Assembly (NCBI GenBank): GCA_963920765.1
Contig: OY987249.1
Location: 2,260,730 to 2,324,729 of the forward strand
Source of the DNA: Ulota crispa
Taxonomy: Eukaryota > Streptophyta > Bryopsida > Orthotrichales > Orthotrichaceae
Direction: 5' to 3'
Length of the DNA: 64,000 nt
Made by a program: the position numbers and the translations under genes. Of the stretch, positions 31,780-43,539 are shown piece by piece (position 1 is the first letter of the stretch; each line of letters begins with the position of its first letter). The notes below the pieces were generated by a model that was not told the origin of the DNA, made no database searches, and worked only from the letters and a program-made list of their open reading frames with translations.

Positions 31780-32414
31780 CCCCTCACTGGCCAAGGGGAC
31801 CAAAACTGTCCATCCTGCATTTTTATTTGGTTTTTTTGACTTTTTTTGAAGATTGGTTATTTTTTAAAAATATTATTATTGAAGTTTTGTTTTAGTATTA
31901 AAAATCATTTTGAAAATGAATGATTATGATTTGTCTATTCAAGATATTGTGCAAAGGTGTCCATTGCAAATCTTCACTTTTTAGTGTTGGGAGCTCTTGG
32001 AAATGAGCCTCAAGTACATGAGAACTTGGAGAAACAATCACATTAGAAATTTAATTTGAAAAGTTGTAGAGTAGATTTTGAGAAGCTATAAATTTATTAG
32101 GGTTACACATGTTGTACTTTACATACTCATATTTTTTTTGATACCCTTGTTTTTAAATTTGAGATGTGAAAAGAGGATTGAAAGACTTCAAAACACTTTC
32201 CCAATTTTAACACCCACATGATCAAATGTTATAATCTATCAATCCATAAGTGATATTGTTGTGTTTTCTTTTCCTATGTGCTCTTTAACATATCTAGTTT
32301 GAATTTCTATGGTTACAATATTTTTTAAATGATGCAGCTTATCAAAATGTTGCCATTATGTTCATTCAAGAGTAGATTTTGACATACTTAGGAATGTTTG
32401 TGAGCAATGAGGGG
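31780..32414. mobile_element. TTAA-flanked element, CCCCTCA...TGAGGGG ends, 635 bp
   Basis: It begins CCCCTCACTGGCCAAGGGGA and ends TTTGTGAGCAATGAGGGG, with TTAA at 31776-31779 and 32415-32418. Unlike the foldback subfamily its interior is not palindromic. I saw no transposase. This is the third distinct sequence group in the window using CCCCT...AGGGG-type ends and TTAA. Confidence 0.65.
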
Positions 32415-33169
32415 TTAAGGTAAGTCTACCCAATACCAACCATGTACCTAATGGAGTCACTATATACACAAGGTGGCATTTAGAACTCAAATCTAGACAC
32501 ATCATAAATAACTTATCTTTTGCTTCACAAAGATAAGTTATCTATGGTATATCTGGAAATGAGTTCTAAAATGACCACCATATGTGCACACTGACGCCAT
32601 TAGTTACATGGTCGATATTGCCATTTAATTTGTTTTGCATAACACAAAATACACTTGACATTTTTATGGTTTACAAAATTGATACTAAATTTGTAGGCAA
32701 CCATTTTAGTTTCAAAGATGACCAGAACTCCAATTTTGACAAATTTGTTTCATTTAATTGTTTTAAGATTGGCTAGCATAGATGTACTGTAGTAGGAAAC
32801 ATTCATACACATATTTACTCTTTCTAACAAGCATCTTCAAAAAAAACTCAAAATCTTCCCCGCAAAGAACTCAATTTTAAGGATGACCACGCTTGAAATT
32901 TGTAAAATAGATATATCCTCTATGGTGATTAAATTTATGATAATTAAATTTTGCTATTCAAAAGAGGCAAAAAAAAAAAGTGGAGTTATTCGGAAGACCC
33001 CCGGACCCGTTAGCAATGGCTAATTTGGAAATTGGAGAAGTTCACAAGGGTTTGGGGTAATGAGTAATCACATGGGATTGGACCCCTCTTTTAGGCACAA
33101 AAGGCCGGAGCCCATTGTGTCATGAAGGCATAATCTATATGTTCTTGTCCAGAATCTAGGTGCGGCGAT

Positions 33170-33296
33170 GTTTGATGCTGGGATCTAGGTAAGACTGCGA
33201 TTGATGCTGGGATCTAGGTAAGACTGCGATTGATGCTGGGATCTAGGTAAGACTGCGATTGATGCTGGGATCTAGGCAGGGCTGTGATTGATGCGT
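33170..33296. repeat. 29-bp tandem repeat, about four copies
   Basis: The unit GATGCTGGGATCTAGGTAAG plus ACTGCGATT occurs three times almost perfectly, followed by one diverged copy (GGCAGGGCTGTGATT). A partial TCTAGGTGCGGCGATGTTTG unit precedes it. No function is visible. Confidence 0.9.
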
Positions 33297-33689
33297 GGAT
33301 GATTGCCATCCATGTATGCTTTCCATTACATTTGGTGGATCTAGTTGGAACACTGCAGTGAATCTTACTTGTTGTGTAAGAGTATCTCCAGCGTTGCACT
33401 TCAAAATTTGACAAATTACATCTATTTTTGAAGAGTGTCAAAATTATTGTCTCCCACCCTTGCTCTTCAAACATGGCTTGGTTTTTTGCACATACATCAA
33501 TGTGGGTTAAGGGATATCTACCATTACAAGATTGAATTAGGGAATTTTGAATTCAAATTTGGATTCAAAGACCCTAGTTTGGTATAGCTTGAACCATGGA
33601 GAAGAATACAACTAAGCAACACCAAAATAGGGAATATATTGTGCAATGTAATTCAAAGAGGCACAATAGGTTCTTTGAAAAATTGCTCT

Positions 33690-34616
33690 CGAGTATTGTA
33701 CAGTACCCGGACCAAATTTGTTGGTGGCCCCTTTTGGTACCTTTACCATCAATGGTATTTGGCAATTTAGAGAATGTAAACAACATTTATTTATTTATTT
33801 ATTTTTATTTATATTTGATTATGACTAGCAATCCCAATCAAGCATCTCAAAAATTAACCTCAAAAAATCAAAACTCAATTTTTGGTAAATTTTTTTTGTA
33901 CACCAACCATGGTTTTACAAAGAAATTGATTGAAAAAAATGGGTGATAAATTTTTGAGATTTGATTGTATGGATATGTAGGAAACGTCCATATGCACATT
34001 TTCCATGCTAAAAAAGAATTCTTCATGCTAAAAAAGAATCCCTTAAGTAACAAAATTTTGATCTACAAAATATTCAATGCAACCTTTTATATGCCCAAAT
34101 TTTGTGCCATGAATTTATTTTGTTTTAACTAGTTTTTCACTAAGTAAACAAAATATCATGTTCAAAAGTACAAAATTAGTCACAATGTTCAAGCCAAACG
34201 GCAAAATTTGATTATTATAAAGAAATATCTACTCTGCAAATTTTGGGCATATAAAAAGTTGCATTAAATATTTTGTAAATCAAAATTTTGCTACTTAAGG
34301 GGTTCTTTTTTAGCATGGAAAATGTGCATGTGGATGTTTCCTACATATTTATACAATCAATTCTCAAAAATTTATTACCCATTTTTTTCAATCAATTTTT
34401 TGTAAAACCATGGTTATTGTACAAAAATTTATCAGAAATTGGGTTTTGATTTTTTGAGGTTAAGTTTTGGGATGCTTGATTGGGATTGCTGATTATAACT
34501 AAATATAAATATTACAAAATAAAAAAATGCTGTTTACATTCTCTAAATTACCAAATATCATCAATGGTAAAAGTGCCAAAAGCGGGCCAGCAACAAATTT
34601 GGTCCAGGCACTGTAC
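33690..34616. repeat. About 930-bp near-palindrome (large foldback)
   Basis: The left arm (about 33690-34120) and right arm (about 34195-34616) are inverted copies. Matching blocks in mirrored order include GGACCAAATTTGTTG, AATTTAGAGAATGTAAAC, AATCCCAATCAAGCAT, AAAACCATGGTT, ATTTTCCATGCTAAAAAAGAA and ATATGCCCAAATTTTG. The spacer is about 75 bp. It has no coding domain. It abuts the TTAA element at 34671. A long hairpin RNA would form if it is transcribed. Confidence 0.8.
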
Positions 34617-34670
34617 TTCAATAGCACATCAACTCCCAAACTTTTAATACTAAACATTCGGTTTTCGTAA

Positions 34671-35585
34671 CCCCTAAAAGACCAAGCAAAGTTTTCACCA
34701 AAAACTTTCCAAAATTGCAATTTTTAGAGCATCAATCAAATTTGAAAAAAAAAACATTTTTATGCATAAGTGACCATAGGATCTTGTAGAAGAATGATTT
34801 TAGAAGATGTGGAAAAAATTTCAGAGTTTTCCACCATGTGGGTTGGAAGTTAGAATGGTTTGAATATTCAAAAACGCCTTGTGAAAAACCGGGCAGCTAC
34901 CCTGCAGAAGGTGAAATTCCTAAGGAAAAAAGGTCATGTGGGTGATGCTTCTCTAAATTCCTTATTTCACCTAAGTAAAGTACATGCCAAAAAAGTTTCA
35001 AATCATTTGGAGTTGTATAACATATGGAAAAACATTAGTAAGTAAAAGAAGTAAAGAATGATTCAAAACATTAAATTGTTAAGAATTTAATTATGGAAAT
35101 GAAGAATGCCAATCCCAATGGTCATAATGTTGTCATAAACAATATTCATCCTTTGGTTTTGTTCTTTTTCCAAAATGTTGAAAATTGAGTAAAATAAAGG
35201 ACTTCAAAGTTTATTTTGGAGTAGAGAATCCATAACTGCTTGCAAACAAAAAATCCTCATAACTTTCATCTTGTTGATCTAGACAAAATGGTTCAAAGCT
35301 TCCTACATTCACATGAATCTCCTAAACACATTTAAAACTTTTTTGTTTTTGAAAAAAGTAAATTTTAGAAATCTTCCCAAGCTACCCGCCGAATGTAAAA
35401 AGCAACATATTAGGCCATAACTTTTTACTCATAATTCCAAATGTCATGAAAGTTAATGCATATGAAAGATAAACCTTGTCCCCACAAAATATTAAAATAT
35501 CAGCCTAAAATATGAAAAGCTCCAATCACAAATACCTGCCCGAAATTGCTATGTTTTTGAAAAAAGGGGTCTGATCCTTTAGGGG
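34671..35585. mobile_element. TTAA-type element, subfamily B (copy 1)
   Basis: It begins CCCCTAAAAGACCAAGCAAA and ends CTGATCCTTTAGGGG. TTAA follows at 35586-35589; the left flank is GTAA, one base off. The left half resembles 42360-43420 (TTTTCACCAAAA, TCCAAAATTGC). The right half carries CTCATAACTTTCATCT, AGCTACCCGCC and CCTGCCCGAAATTGCTATG, in the order seen in one arm of subfamily A. It is not a full palindrome. It has no transposase. Confidence 0.7.
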
Positions 35586-36077
35586 TTAACCCCTCTTCTT
35601 CTTTGGTGCTCGTTTGATAGGTACTAGGAAGCCTTCAATTTCATGGTTTGTAGAACAATGTTGCTCATCATCCTCTTCATCCAATTGAAAACAAGCATCA
35701 ACATCTTCTTCATGTTTGAAGGTAACGTATGCATAATACTTGCTCTTTTCATTTCCCCCTAAATAAATATGTTTCACTTTCATTCCTTTGGAAACAAACC
35801 TTTTGCCAAACTCTTTGAAGTGTTTTAGCAAAGTACTCTTCTTTAAGACCAATGGAGTTGTTCCCAACTTGACGGTGTTTTTTGACATATGGTTTGGAAC
35901 TTGTCTTGGAGTATACTTCCACGGTTGGTGCTTCATGTGCATCCTTTGATGATGCATATTTATGATGTCAGCTTGTTCATATTGTATCATGGGAGGATGT
36001 TCATTTTGCATCATTCCCCGATGTTCCATTTGTGTTGTTCCTTGGTGCTCCACTTGTATTTTTCTTTCATACTCCAT
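35586..36077 (-). CDS. RRM-like protein whose stop codon lies in a TTAA target site
   Basis: One open frame of 163 residues. The ATG at 36077 is directly preceded by an in-frame TAG, so this is the start unless that TAG is a splice acceptor. Residues 9-52 are a low-complexity Gln/Glu/His/Met tract with repeating EHxGxxQ-like units. Residues 64-157 look like one RNA-recognition motif: TVKLGTTP as RNP2-like strand, KYYAYVTF (113-120) as RNP1-like strand, a helix TLLKHFKEFGKRF between, and FLVPIKRAP as last strand. The end is basic (KKKRG). The stop TAA is formed by the TTAA bordering the element at 34671-35585. A longer original C-terminus may have been cut off by that insertion. It could be an expressed gene, one exon of a larger gene, or a gene remnant. 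Confidence 0.55.
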   Translation of the reverse strand: MEYERKIQVEHQGTTQMEHRGMMQNEHPPMIQYEQADIINMHHQRMHMKHQPWKYTPRQVPNHMSKNTVKLGTTPLVLKKSTLLKHFKEFGKRFVSKGMKVKHIYLGGNEKSKYYAYVTFKHEEDVDACFQLDEEDDEQHCSTNHEIEGFLVPIKRAPKKKRG

Positions 36078-36149
36078 CTACATCATCCTATTGTCACATT
36101 GTAAAGAAAGTTTAAAAGATACACAGTCAAAATTTCTAAGATAAACAAA

Positions 36150-37310
36150 TTAAAAGCTAATAAGAATACACATGCAGCACTACATTGTTCACATATTGAA
36201 ATGGGAATAACTTGTAGTGTAGGAGTAATTACAAAGAGCTATTCAAACTAAAGTGTAAAGTGCAAGTAATACACAAACTTTCTAGAAGAATATTAGTGTC
36301 ATTGATTATGGAGTTTGTGTTCTCCAATTAATATACTACTTGGTTAAAAACTTGAATTGCAAGAGCTCTCAAACTAATGTTATCTTGATATAATTTCTTT
36401 TGTTAGCGTTCAAGCTCGCAAGAAATGCAACCAATTTCAATTGGGAACCTTAATTTTACAATTTAATATCTTTTAATTAAATTTTTGTTTAAAAAATCCA
36501 CTGTTGAGACCTTAAAGAAATTTTAAGAATATGAATCTGTAATGAGGGTTTTCAATTCACTAGCGTGTGTGTAAATTATTGGTTGATTGTGGAATTTTAA
36601 AAATTGATGTTTGGAAATCAAAAAAAAATGTATCTAAAAACTTTGTGTATTGGTCCTTATAACTATTGAATTATTGCTACATGACTATGATTGTGAAATT
36701 GCACAAATGGTATCATACTTAAACATTTATAATGCCATAAAGTTGTACCTTATAAATTGCAAACTGTTTGCTTGCAAATTAGAGAAATAGTAAATCTCTG
36801 AGAAAACAAAACAAAAAAAACACTCAATTAGGATAGTGAAGTAAGTCCATTTTCTACTTGTGCTTGAAGGTTTTATATACATTTATGTCCATTAGATATT
36901 TACCTAAACTAGCCCCAAATAAAAGGAGTGGTTGCTAATAGATAGAGTGGTGCTATTGAGATTTCCAACAAGCTTGGTAAGAGAATCCTAATGGTGGGTG
37001 CAGAAAAGAGTTGTCATTACCTTTGCACAAAAACAATGTTGTAATTGTATATCAACACGCAAGAATTTATTTGATATGATGTTGAGTTTAAATAGAATGG
37101 TATTATAGTGATTTTACCTTCCAACTGTGTAGAACTTCAGATTTAATTTTAGAAACTCTCACTATTCCATAATTTTAAAGTTAGAATTCTAGTCAAGTTA
37201 ATTTTATAAAAATGATATTTTTGTACAAGATATGCTTTCAACTGTTTTTGACTACTGTTTATTAGAGATCAACCTGTTCTATTCTATAGGTTAGCGAGAC
37301 GCATAATATT
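36150..37310. other. AT-rich intergenic stretch, nothing recognised
   Basis: No gene-like frame, repeat pair or RNA gene was found upstream of the RRM-like frame. No promoter motif could be assigned to that frame either. Confidence 0.35.
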
Positions 37311-37313
37311 TTT

Positions 37314-38133
37314 TTGGGAAAATATCAAAGATACCTCTCAATTCTATTAAAATATTAAATGTATCCCTCTATTATTTGAATATCAAAAACACCCTTGGGT
37401 TTGAGTAGGAATATCAAATATACCCCTATTTCTTTGAGACCCTCAATTATTATGAAATACCTCAAATATACACTTGTACTATTTAAATTTAAAAAAGTAT
37501 CCTTACATGTCTTATGTTTCTTTTTTCATTTATTTTGTAAATACTTGGACACTAAATTAGGCAAATTGGGGAAAATGGAGGGACCATTTTGTGCTCCATC
37601 TTAATTCTACACACAGTAAATGCAGGCATAGCTATATTTAAAAGTTGTAATTATTTGAGATTCTTGGAGGCAATCATTGATACTTCACTCTTGTACAAGA
37701 AAGTGCATGCTTGTTTTTTTGTAGTGTGCTAAATTCTACATAATGACAAAATAGTGAAAGTCATAGAATGTATTGTTTTTCCCAATTTACCTAATATGGT
37801 GTTTTGGATGATAATGGAAAGTACAAAACTAAATGCAAGCCAAATTTTGAAAGCAAGCTCTTCAAGCTCTATATAGGGTGTTTGCATGTAAGTTTACTAA
37901 GGTCAAAGCCATTGCAATGATTAAATAGTATTTTTGTTATGATTTTGATATTTAAAAACAATTGCTATAAAAAGACACAAAAACTAGGGGTATTAATGAT
38001 ATTCTAAAAGATAACTAAGGATACAATTGATATTCTTAAACAAAGCCAAAGATATTTTTAATGTTTTAAATAATATAGGGGTATATTTGATATTTTGGAA
38101 GGAATGAGGGGTATTTTTTATATTTTCCCTATA
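37314..38133. mobile_element. Inverted-repeat element, GGGAAAATATCAAA ends
   Basis: The left end GGGAAAATATCAAAGATACC is mirrored by the right end TACCCC ... ATATTTTCCCT. Further blocks such as AAATATACCCCTATTT against AATATAGGGGTATATTTGATA are complementary across about 200 bp of each side. It is about 820 bp in all. No coding capacity was seen. Confidence 0.65.
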
Positions 38134-38278
38134 TTGTTTGATGTGTGTTTGTTTATGAATACTTGAATTTGAGAGTAATAACATGAGGAATTATTAGATT
38201 TTGCTTTTTGTTTTTTTTTTGTTTTTTCCCGCTTACAATTTTTTATGGCACTCATATAAAAAAGTATGTTATTTTTAA

Positions 38279-38998
38279 CCCCTAAAGGACCTCTTGTCCC
38301 TATGGGGGACAAATGGGATTTTGGGCATGTACTTATGGCTAAACTACTTTGTGAAATTTTTTTAAACTTTTATGGAAGATGGGGAATTCAAAGATCTGTG
38401 TGGGCATCTAATTTTTTCCTCATTCTAAGTTTTATTGAAGAAGTTAAAAATGAATTTATGAGAATTTTTGTTCGGCGTGCAACCCAAACATTTCTTCAAA
38501 AATTGCATTTGTTTTAAATAAAAATTTGAGATTAGTTCTTTAGACTTATGTATATGTGAGAAGCTTTGAAGCATTCAATTCTAATTGACGAGGTAAAAGT
38601 TATGAGAAGTTTTAGTTTGAGTGTAGGCATAGTTTTGAGATTTTCCACACCTACCCGCAAACTAAAACTTCTCATAACTTTCATCTCATCAATTAGAATT
38701 GAATGATTCAAAATTTCTCACATATACGTAAGTCTGAAGAACTAATCTCAAATTTTTATTTAAAGAAAATGCAATTTTTGAAGAAGTTTTTGGGCTGCCC
38801 GCCAAGCAAAAATTCTCATAAATTCATTTTTAACTTCTTCAATAAACCTTAGAATGAGGAAAAAATCAGATGCCCACACAGATCTTTGAATTCCCTATCT
38901 TCTATAAAAGTTTCAAAAAATTACACAAAGTAGTTTAACCATAAGTACATGCCCAAAATTCCATTTGTCCCCCATAGGGACAAGTGATCCTTTATGGG
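38279..38998. mobile_element. TTAA-flanked foldback element, subfamily A (copy 3)
   Basis: It begins CCCCTAAAGGACCTCTTGTC and ends AAGTGATCCTTTATGGG, with TTAA at 38275-38278 and 38999-39002. At 720 bp it equals the copy at 13530-14249 in length and layout. Both arms contain AAACTAAAACTTCTCATAAC-type and GGCTGCCCGCC-type blocks in opposite orientation. It is non-autonomous. Confidence 0.8.
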
Positions 38999-39662
38999 TT
39001 AATGGATTTGAGTTGTTTTTATGACTACCAGAGTTTTAAATGCTGACAAATTCTGACAGAATTCGTCCACTAGTTTCCCTTCCCTCCTGATATTCTTCAA
39101 TAACAAGTAGACAACTCAGCATCCATTCGCTAGCATTTTAAACCCTGATGACTACTTTACTTGTATGAACTTATTGCACATTACAACTTGCATGCTGTAT
39201 TTAGTTAATCTCACTTTCCCGATTTGGAAATAAAAATCCACTACGTAAAGGTTTGGGAGATGTATGCAAAACATTGAAAAATGTATGTAAAATATTGGAA
39301 AATGTGCGTGAAATATCGGAAGATCCTCCAACATTTAGGAACAAGCATAGCCTTTAAATGTACAAATAGTATATAATTAGTTTAAAATGTCATTTATTTA
39401 TTTTTGACGTTAACTTGTGATCTAGAATGGATTAAGCAATTTTTGTTACAATATGGAAAAGTGAAAATTTTGTATTCCTCAATCTTTGTTTGTTTGCATA
39501 TCAACAAAAAAAATGATTTTAAAATAAATTTAATCTAGATTTCTAGATGGAGTTAAGTGCGTGCTTTAATATCAATGGAATTCGGAATGATTCGTTGAAT
39601 ATGTTTTTGTTAAGGTATAGAATACACTAATATAGTAGATAAATAACGTGATGAAAGATTAA

Positions 39663-40067
39663 GGGAATTGATATGGGCACATTAGGGGGTTGATATATGT
39701 ACACCCTAGGGTCAATTTTAGATTTCTACCATCCAAAGTTGAATTTGAGAATTTTGAATCCAGATTGGGACTTGGATATCTTGGTTTAGTCTAGAACCAT
39801 AAAAAGGTTATAATTGAACAACACTCAACAAAAAAACTTAGCTAGGGAAAAATTATTACTTTTGTTTTTGTTTGTAAACAAAAAGAAAAAAATTCATTGG
39901 ATGTTGTTCAATTGCAACATTTTTTATGGTTCTAGACTAAGTTAAGGTTTCCAAGTCCAATTCTATATTCAAATTTCTCAAATTCACCTTTTTGATGGTA
40001 GAAATCTATAATATATCCCTCAAGGGGGTGTGCATATATCAACCCTGGTGTGCCCATATCAATTCCC
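39663..40067. mobile_element. Intact MITE, GGGAATTGATATGGGCACAC ends, 405 bp
   Basis: The left terminus GGGAATTGATATGGGCACA is mirrored by TGTGCCCATATCAATTCCC. Subterminal blocks (TTGATATATGTACACCC and GGGGGTGTGCATATATCAA) and the inner arms (TCTAGAACCATAAAAAGGTT and AACATTTTTTATGGTTCTAGA) are complementary. It is the whole version of the interrupted copy at 2841-3999. Confidence 0.85.
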
Positions 40068-40079
40068 AAGATTAGATTC

Positions 40080-42355
40080 TTGATCCAATGGGGAAAAAAT
40101 AGAAAAATAAAAAAAACCACCCTTAAAACCACCCTTACGAGTAAAGGCAAGGGAGATACGTGGGGCGATAGGTGACCAGTTACAATAAAGTAGGTGGAGG
40201 TAGAATGGATTTGGATCTGTGTGGCCTTGAGTTTGTTTCATGTTCTAGAAATGAAATAAATTTGAGGGTTGAGATGATGCCCTATTTGATTTCAAAGTGA
40301 TTTTTCTAATTCAACTTAGATTGAGTGGATTTTGATTTATTTGCGTTCTCAAGATATTTAGTCTCCAAAATAAAACAACCCCGTAATTGTATATCCAAAT
40401 AAAACAACCCCGTAATTGTATATCTTTTAGCATAAGGAAGAATCACATAGACATATTGTACAGTTATTGATTCAATTCTAACAAGTTTACACAAAATATC
40501 TTTTTGATGATTTAGATGTTTTATGAAATGAGCACAAAAATTTTGAGGACTTTTCAAACAAAGATGTAAACTCTTAGGAAGTCAATGATTGCGTGTAACC
40601 AATCAAATTTTCAAACTCTCAAGTTATAATACAAGTTAGTGGCACTAAAGGAAATGTCTAATTGATGCCAATGAAAAATTGGGTTGAGCCTACGAGTTTT
40701 GGAAAATTTCATACAATGTTTTTTGTTGCATTGGTAGCAAATGGACAATTTTTACCAATTTAGAACAATATATGTTTGAGTTTAGCGTCGAGGACTTAAT
40801 ATATTTTATTTTGTTATGAAGTGTTTCATAAGCTTGTTAGTTACTCTTGACAATCTGTTGGTATTTGGTGATATATTTAATCCCAACGATATGGCCTTTT
40901 TGATTATTATTGCAACATTGGAATCTTGCAGCGATTTATTAGTGAAAGTTTTGAAAAGAAAGAATCTATGCAACTACAGACAAAAAATATATAGAAGTGC
41001 GGAAGAAACACGAAGTATGTAACATGCCTCTCAATAAACTTCAAAAGTTGTAGCGGTTTGTGCACAAAGGCTTATTCATGCTTACAATTTTGAGAACTAA
41101 TCTCTCTAGAATGTACTCATTTGAAAACTAGTCATACCTATGGAATATTTATCATATATAACAACTTTTTGAAATCCCCCAGAGCTTTGGTCCTTTCAAT
41201 CTTGCTTCCTCATGTTACTTCCCCTATTTTATTTCTTAATTGAATTTCGGACTATAACGTATCTCTACTTATTGTCTAGTTTTTTTTTAGCACCAAGAAC
41301 CTGTTATAAAATAAAAATATCGCACTCTTCATAACATGTTTTTACTAGGTAACAATATCATATAATATTTGGAATAAGTTTGAAACTTTTGTGTCATGCC
41401 CTTCAACAAGTTCTTAAGCTTTTTGAAACTTAGTTACATTAGCAAAATTTTGAACCCTCCAAGAGGCCTTAACAAGTCTCAAAAAAGACCCCAAGATACA
41501 TACTTATTACAATAAACAAATCACTAATCCCCTATTTTTACCCACCCTTCAAGTTCAATGCAATCATGAAAGTTATATTGTAGTGCATCTCAATTGGACA
41601 AAGATGTGGGTACAATAGAAGCATAAATTATATTTTACTTTATTTTTATAGATGAATGAAGTAGTTGGATAATGACTTGTGAGTACATTTACACATTTTA
41701 TGAGTACAATGCTTTATGTATTGTTTTAGATTGTGCATGTGGATAAGGTCCTTCATACATGGACTACATTCTTGACTAGATTACCATTTTGTATACATGC
41801 TTTTTGTGACATACATATTGGAAAGTCATACGGGGTAGAGACACTTCACACGTGCTTCTAATGTACCTGGCTTAGACTCAATAATTGGTAAGAGCGTCAA
41901 AAATTAAGGACCTCTTGGAGGGTTCAAAATTTTGCTATTTGGTAGCAACCAGTGCTGGAGAACATCAATTGAACATTTCAAAACCAACAAAATCCCACAA
42001 GGCCATATGCGAGTGATTTCAAAACATGTATTTACAAATCATATTAATGGAAAACAAATAATAGCAAGGCTATGGAACTTGTTATTGCTTGACAAAGATG
42101 AAATAATGACTACCTAAGTTAGAAGTTGATGAATATAACATGTTTGATAGTACAAAATTGCACTTGACATGGGTTAAAGGCATGGAGTTTGAGTAGTCTA
42201 TTTTTCAAAATTTAATGCATATTGTCTCCCTCTAAAGGATTTAAAAAACGTGATCATATTTCAATTTGGTAAAAATTTGATTACATGGAAAAGATTTCAA
42301 TGAGGAATAGATCTTTTTGTACACATCTTTAAATAGTGTTTTGAATGACCATTGC
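40080..42355. other. AT-rich intergenic stretch, nothing recognised
   Basis: No convincing gene was found. A 68-codon ATG frame at 40816-41022 has no recognisable domain and was not called. A short direct repeat (CCAAATAAAACAACCCCGTA at about 40355-40425) is present. Confidence 0.4.
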
Positions 42356-42359
42356 TTAA

Positions 42360-43420
42360 CCCCTAAAGTACTAAGCTCAAATTTTCACCAAAACCACTCC
42401 AAAATTGCCATTCCTAGTATAAGTACCAAATTTTAAAATAATTTTTTTTGACAAAATTAGCATTAAGATCTTGTACTACACTAGTGTCAAAAGATATGGA
42501 AAAAAATTGAAAAAATTCAGCGTGTAGATTGTTGAATATTTGAGTTTGAACTGACAGAAAGCCATTTTTTGTCTCTGCAAAAATCCAAGCAGCTGCACTT
42601 CACAAGGTCATATCTGTATGAAAAAAACTCAAAAGTGGTTGTGATTTGTTGGATTTTTTCTTTAAAGCAAGTGGGATACACACTTGAAAATTTTCAAATC
42701 ATTTGGACTTGTGAAACACGTGGAAAAACAATAGTAAGTAAACAGAAGTAGAGATTGATTCAAACCACTAAATTGTTAAGAACTTAATTATGGAAATGAA
42801 AAATTCCAATTCCAAAGGTTTTGATGTTTTGATAAACAATCTACATCTTTTGGGTTTGCTTTTTTGTTTTTTTCTAAAATATTGAAAACTGAGTAAATTA
42901 ATGGACTTCAAATTTTATTTTAGATCAGAGATTCCATAATTGCCTACAAACAAAATCTCCTCATAACTTTCATCTCATTGATCAAAATGGAAAAATTCAA
43001 AGCTTCCCAAGTACATATAAATCTAAAGAACCAATTTCAAAAAACAAAATTCAAAAAATGTAATTATTAAAGATTTGTATTGGCTGCCCGCCAAGCAAAG
43101 AAAACTACATACCATGCAGTAACTTTTGAACCATGAAGTTAAAACTTATGAAATTTATTGGGCCTTAAAGCTGCTCCTTGGACACATTATGTGTGAAAAT
43201 TTCAAAGAAAAAAAATGAAAACTCCATTGGTAGTGAGCTGCCCAAAATTGCTATGTTGCTACAAAAGGGTGTTTACACTACAAGAAAACCATGGTTGAAT
43301 CTACAAAAAGTTGACAAAGATTGTGACCTAATCTAAAGTATACTCTAGATTAGGTCACAATCTTTGTCAACTTTTTGTAGATTTGACCATGGTTTTCTAG
43401 TAGTGTTAGTGCTTTAGGGG
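42360..43420. mobile_element. TTAA-flanked element, subfamily B (copy 2), with nested CACTA-type MITE
   Basis: It begins CCCCTAAAGTACTAAGCTCA and ends TTAGTGCTTTAGGGG, with TTAA at 42356-42359 and 43421-43424. Without the 130-bp insert at 43276-43405 it is about 930 bp, matching 34671-35585 in length and block order (CACCAAAACCACTCC, CATAACTTTCATCTCATTGAT, GGCTGCCCGCCAAGCAAAGA, GCTGCCCAAAATTGCTATGT). It has no transposase. Confidence 0.8.
43276..43405. mobile_element. CACTA-type MITE, 130 bp, nested
   Basis: The left end CACTACAAGAAAACCATGGT is mirrored by ACCATGGTTTTCTAGTAGTG. The target duplication is TTA (43273-43275 and 43406-43408). The arms are almost perfectly complementary around CTAAAGTATACTCTAGATTAG. 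It inserted into the TTAA element, so it is younger. Confidence 0.9.
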
Positions 43421-43539
43421 TTAACACACTAGGATAGAATGCTATGAGAGAATTTTAGAATGCTTGAAGCACTTATCATCCATGCTTGAAGTGTGCATCA
43501 AACCCTAGTAGGGCAATGCCAAAAATGCTTTAAAGTAGA

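Noticed and set aside
40816-41022. 68-codon ATG frame
   Set aside because: No recognisable domain; AT-rich surroundings; probably chance.
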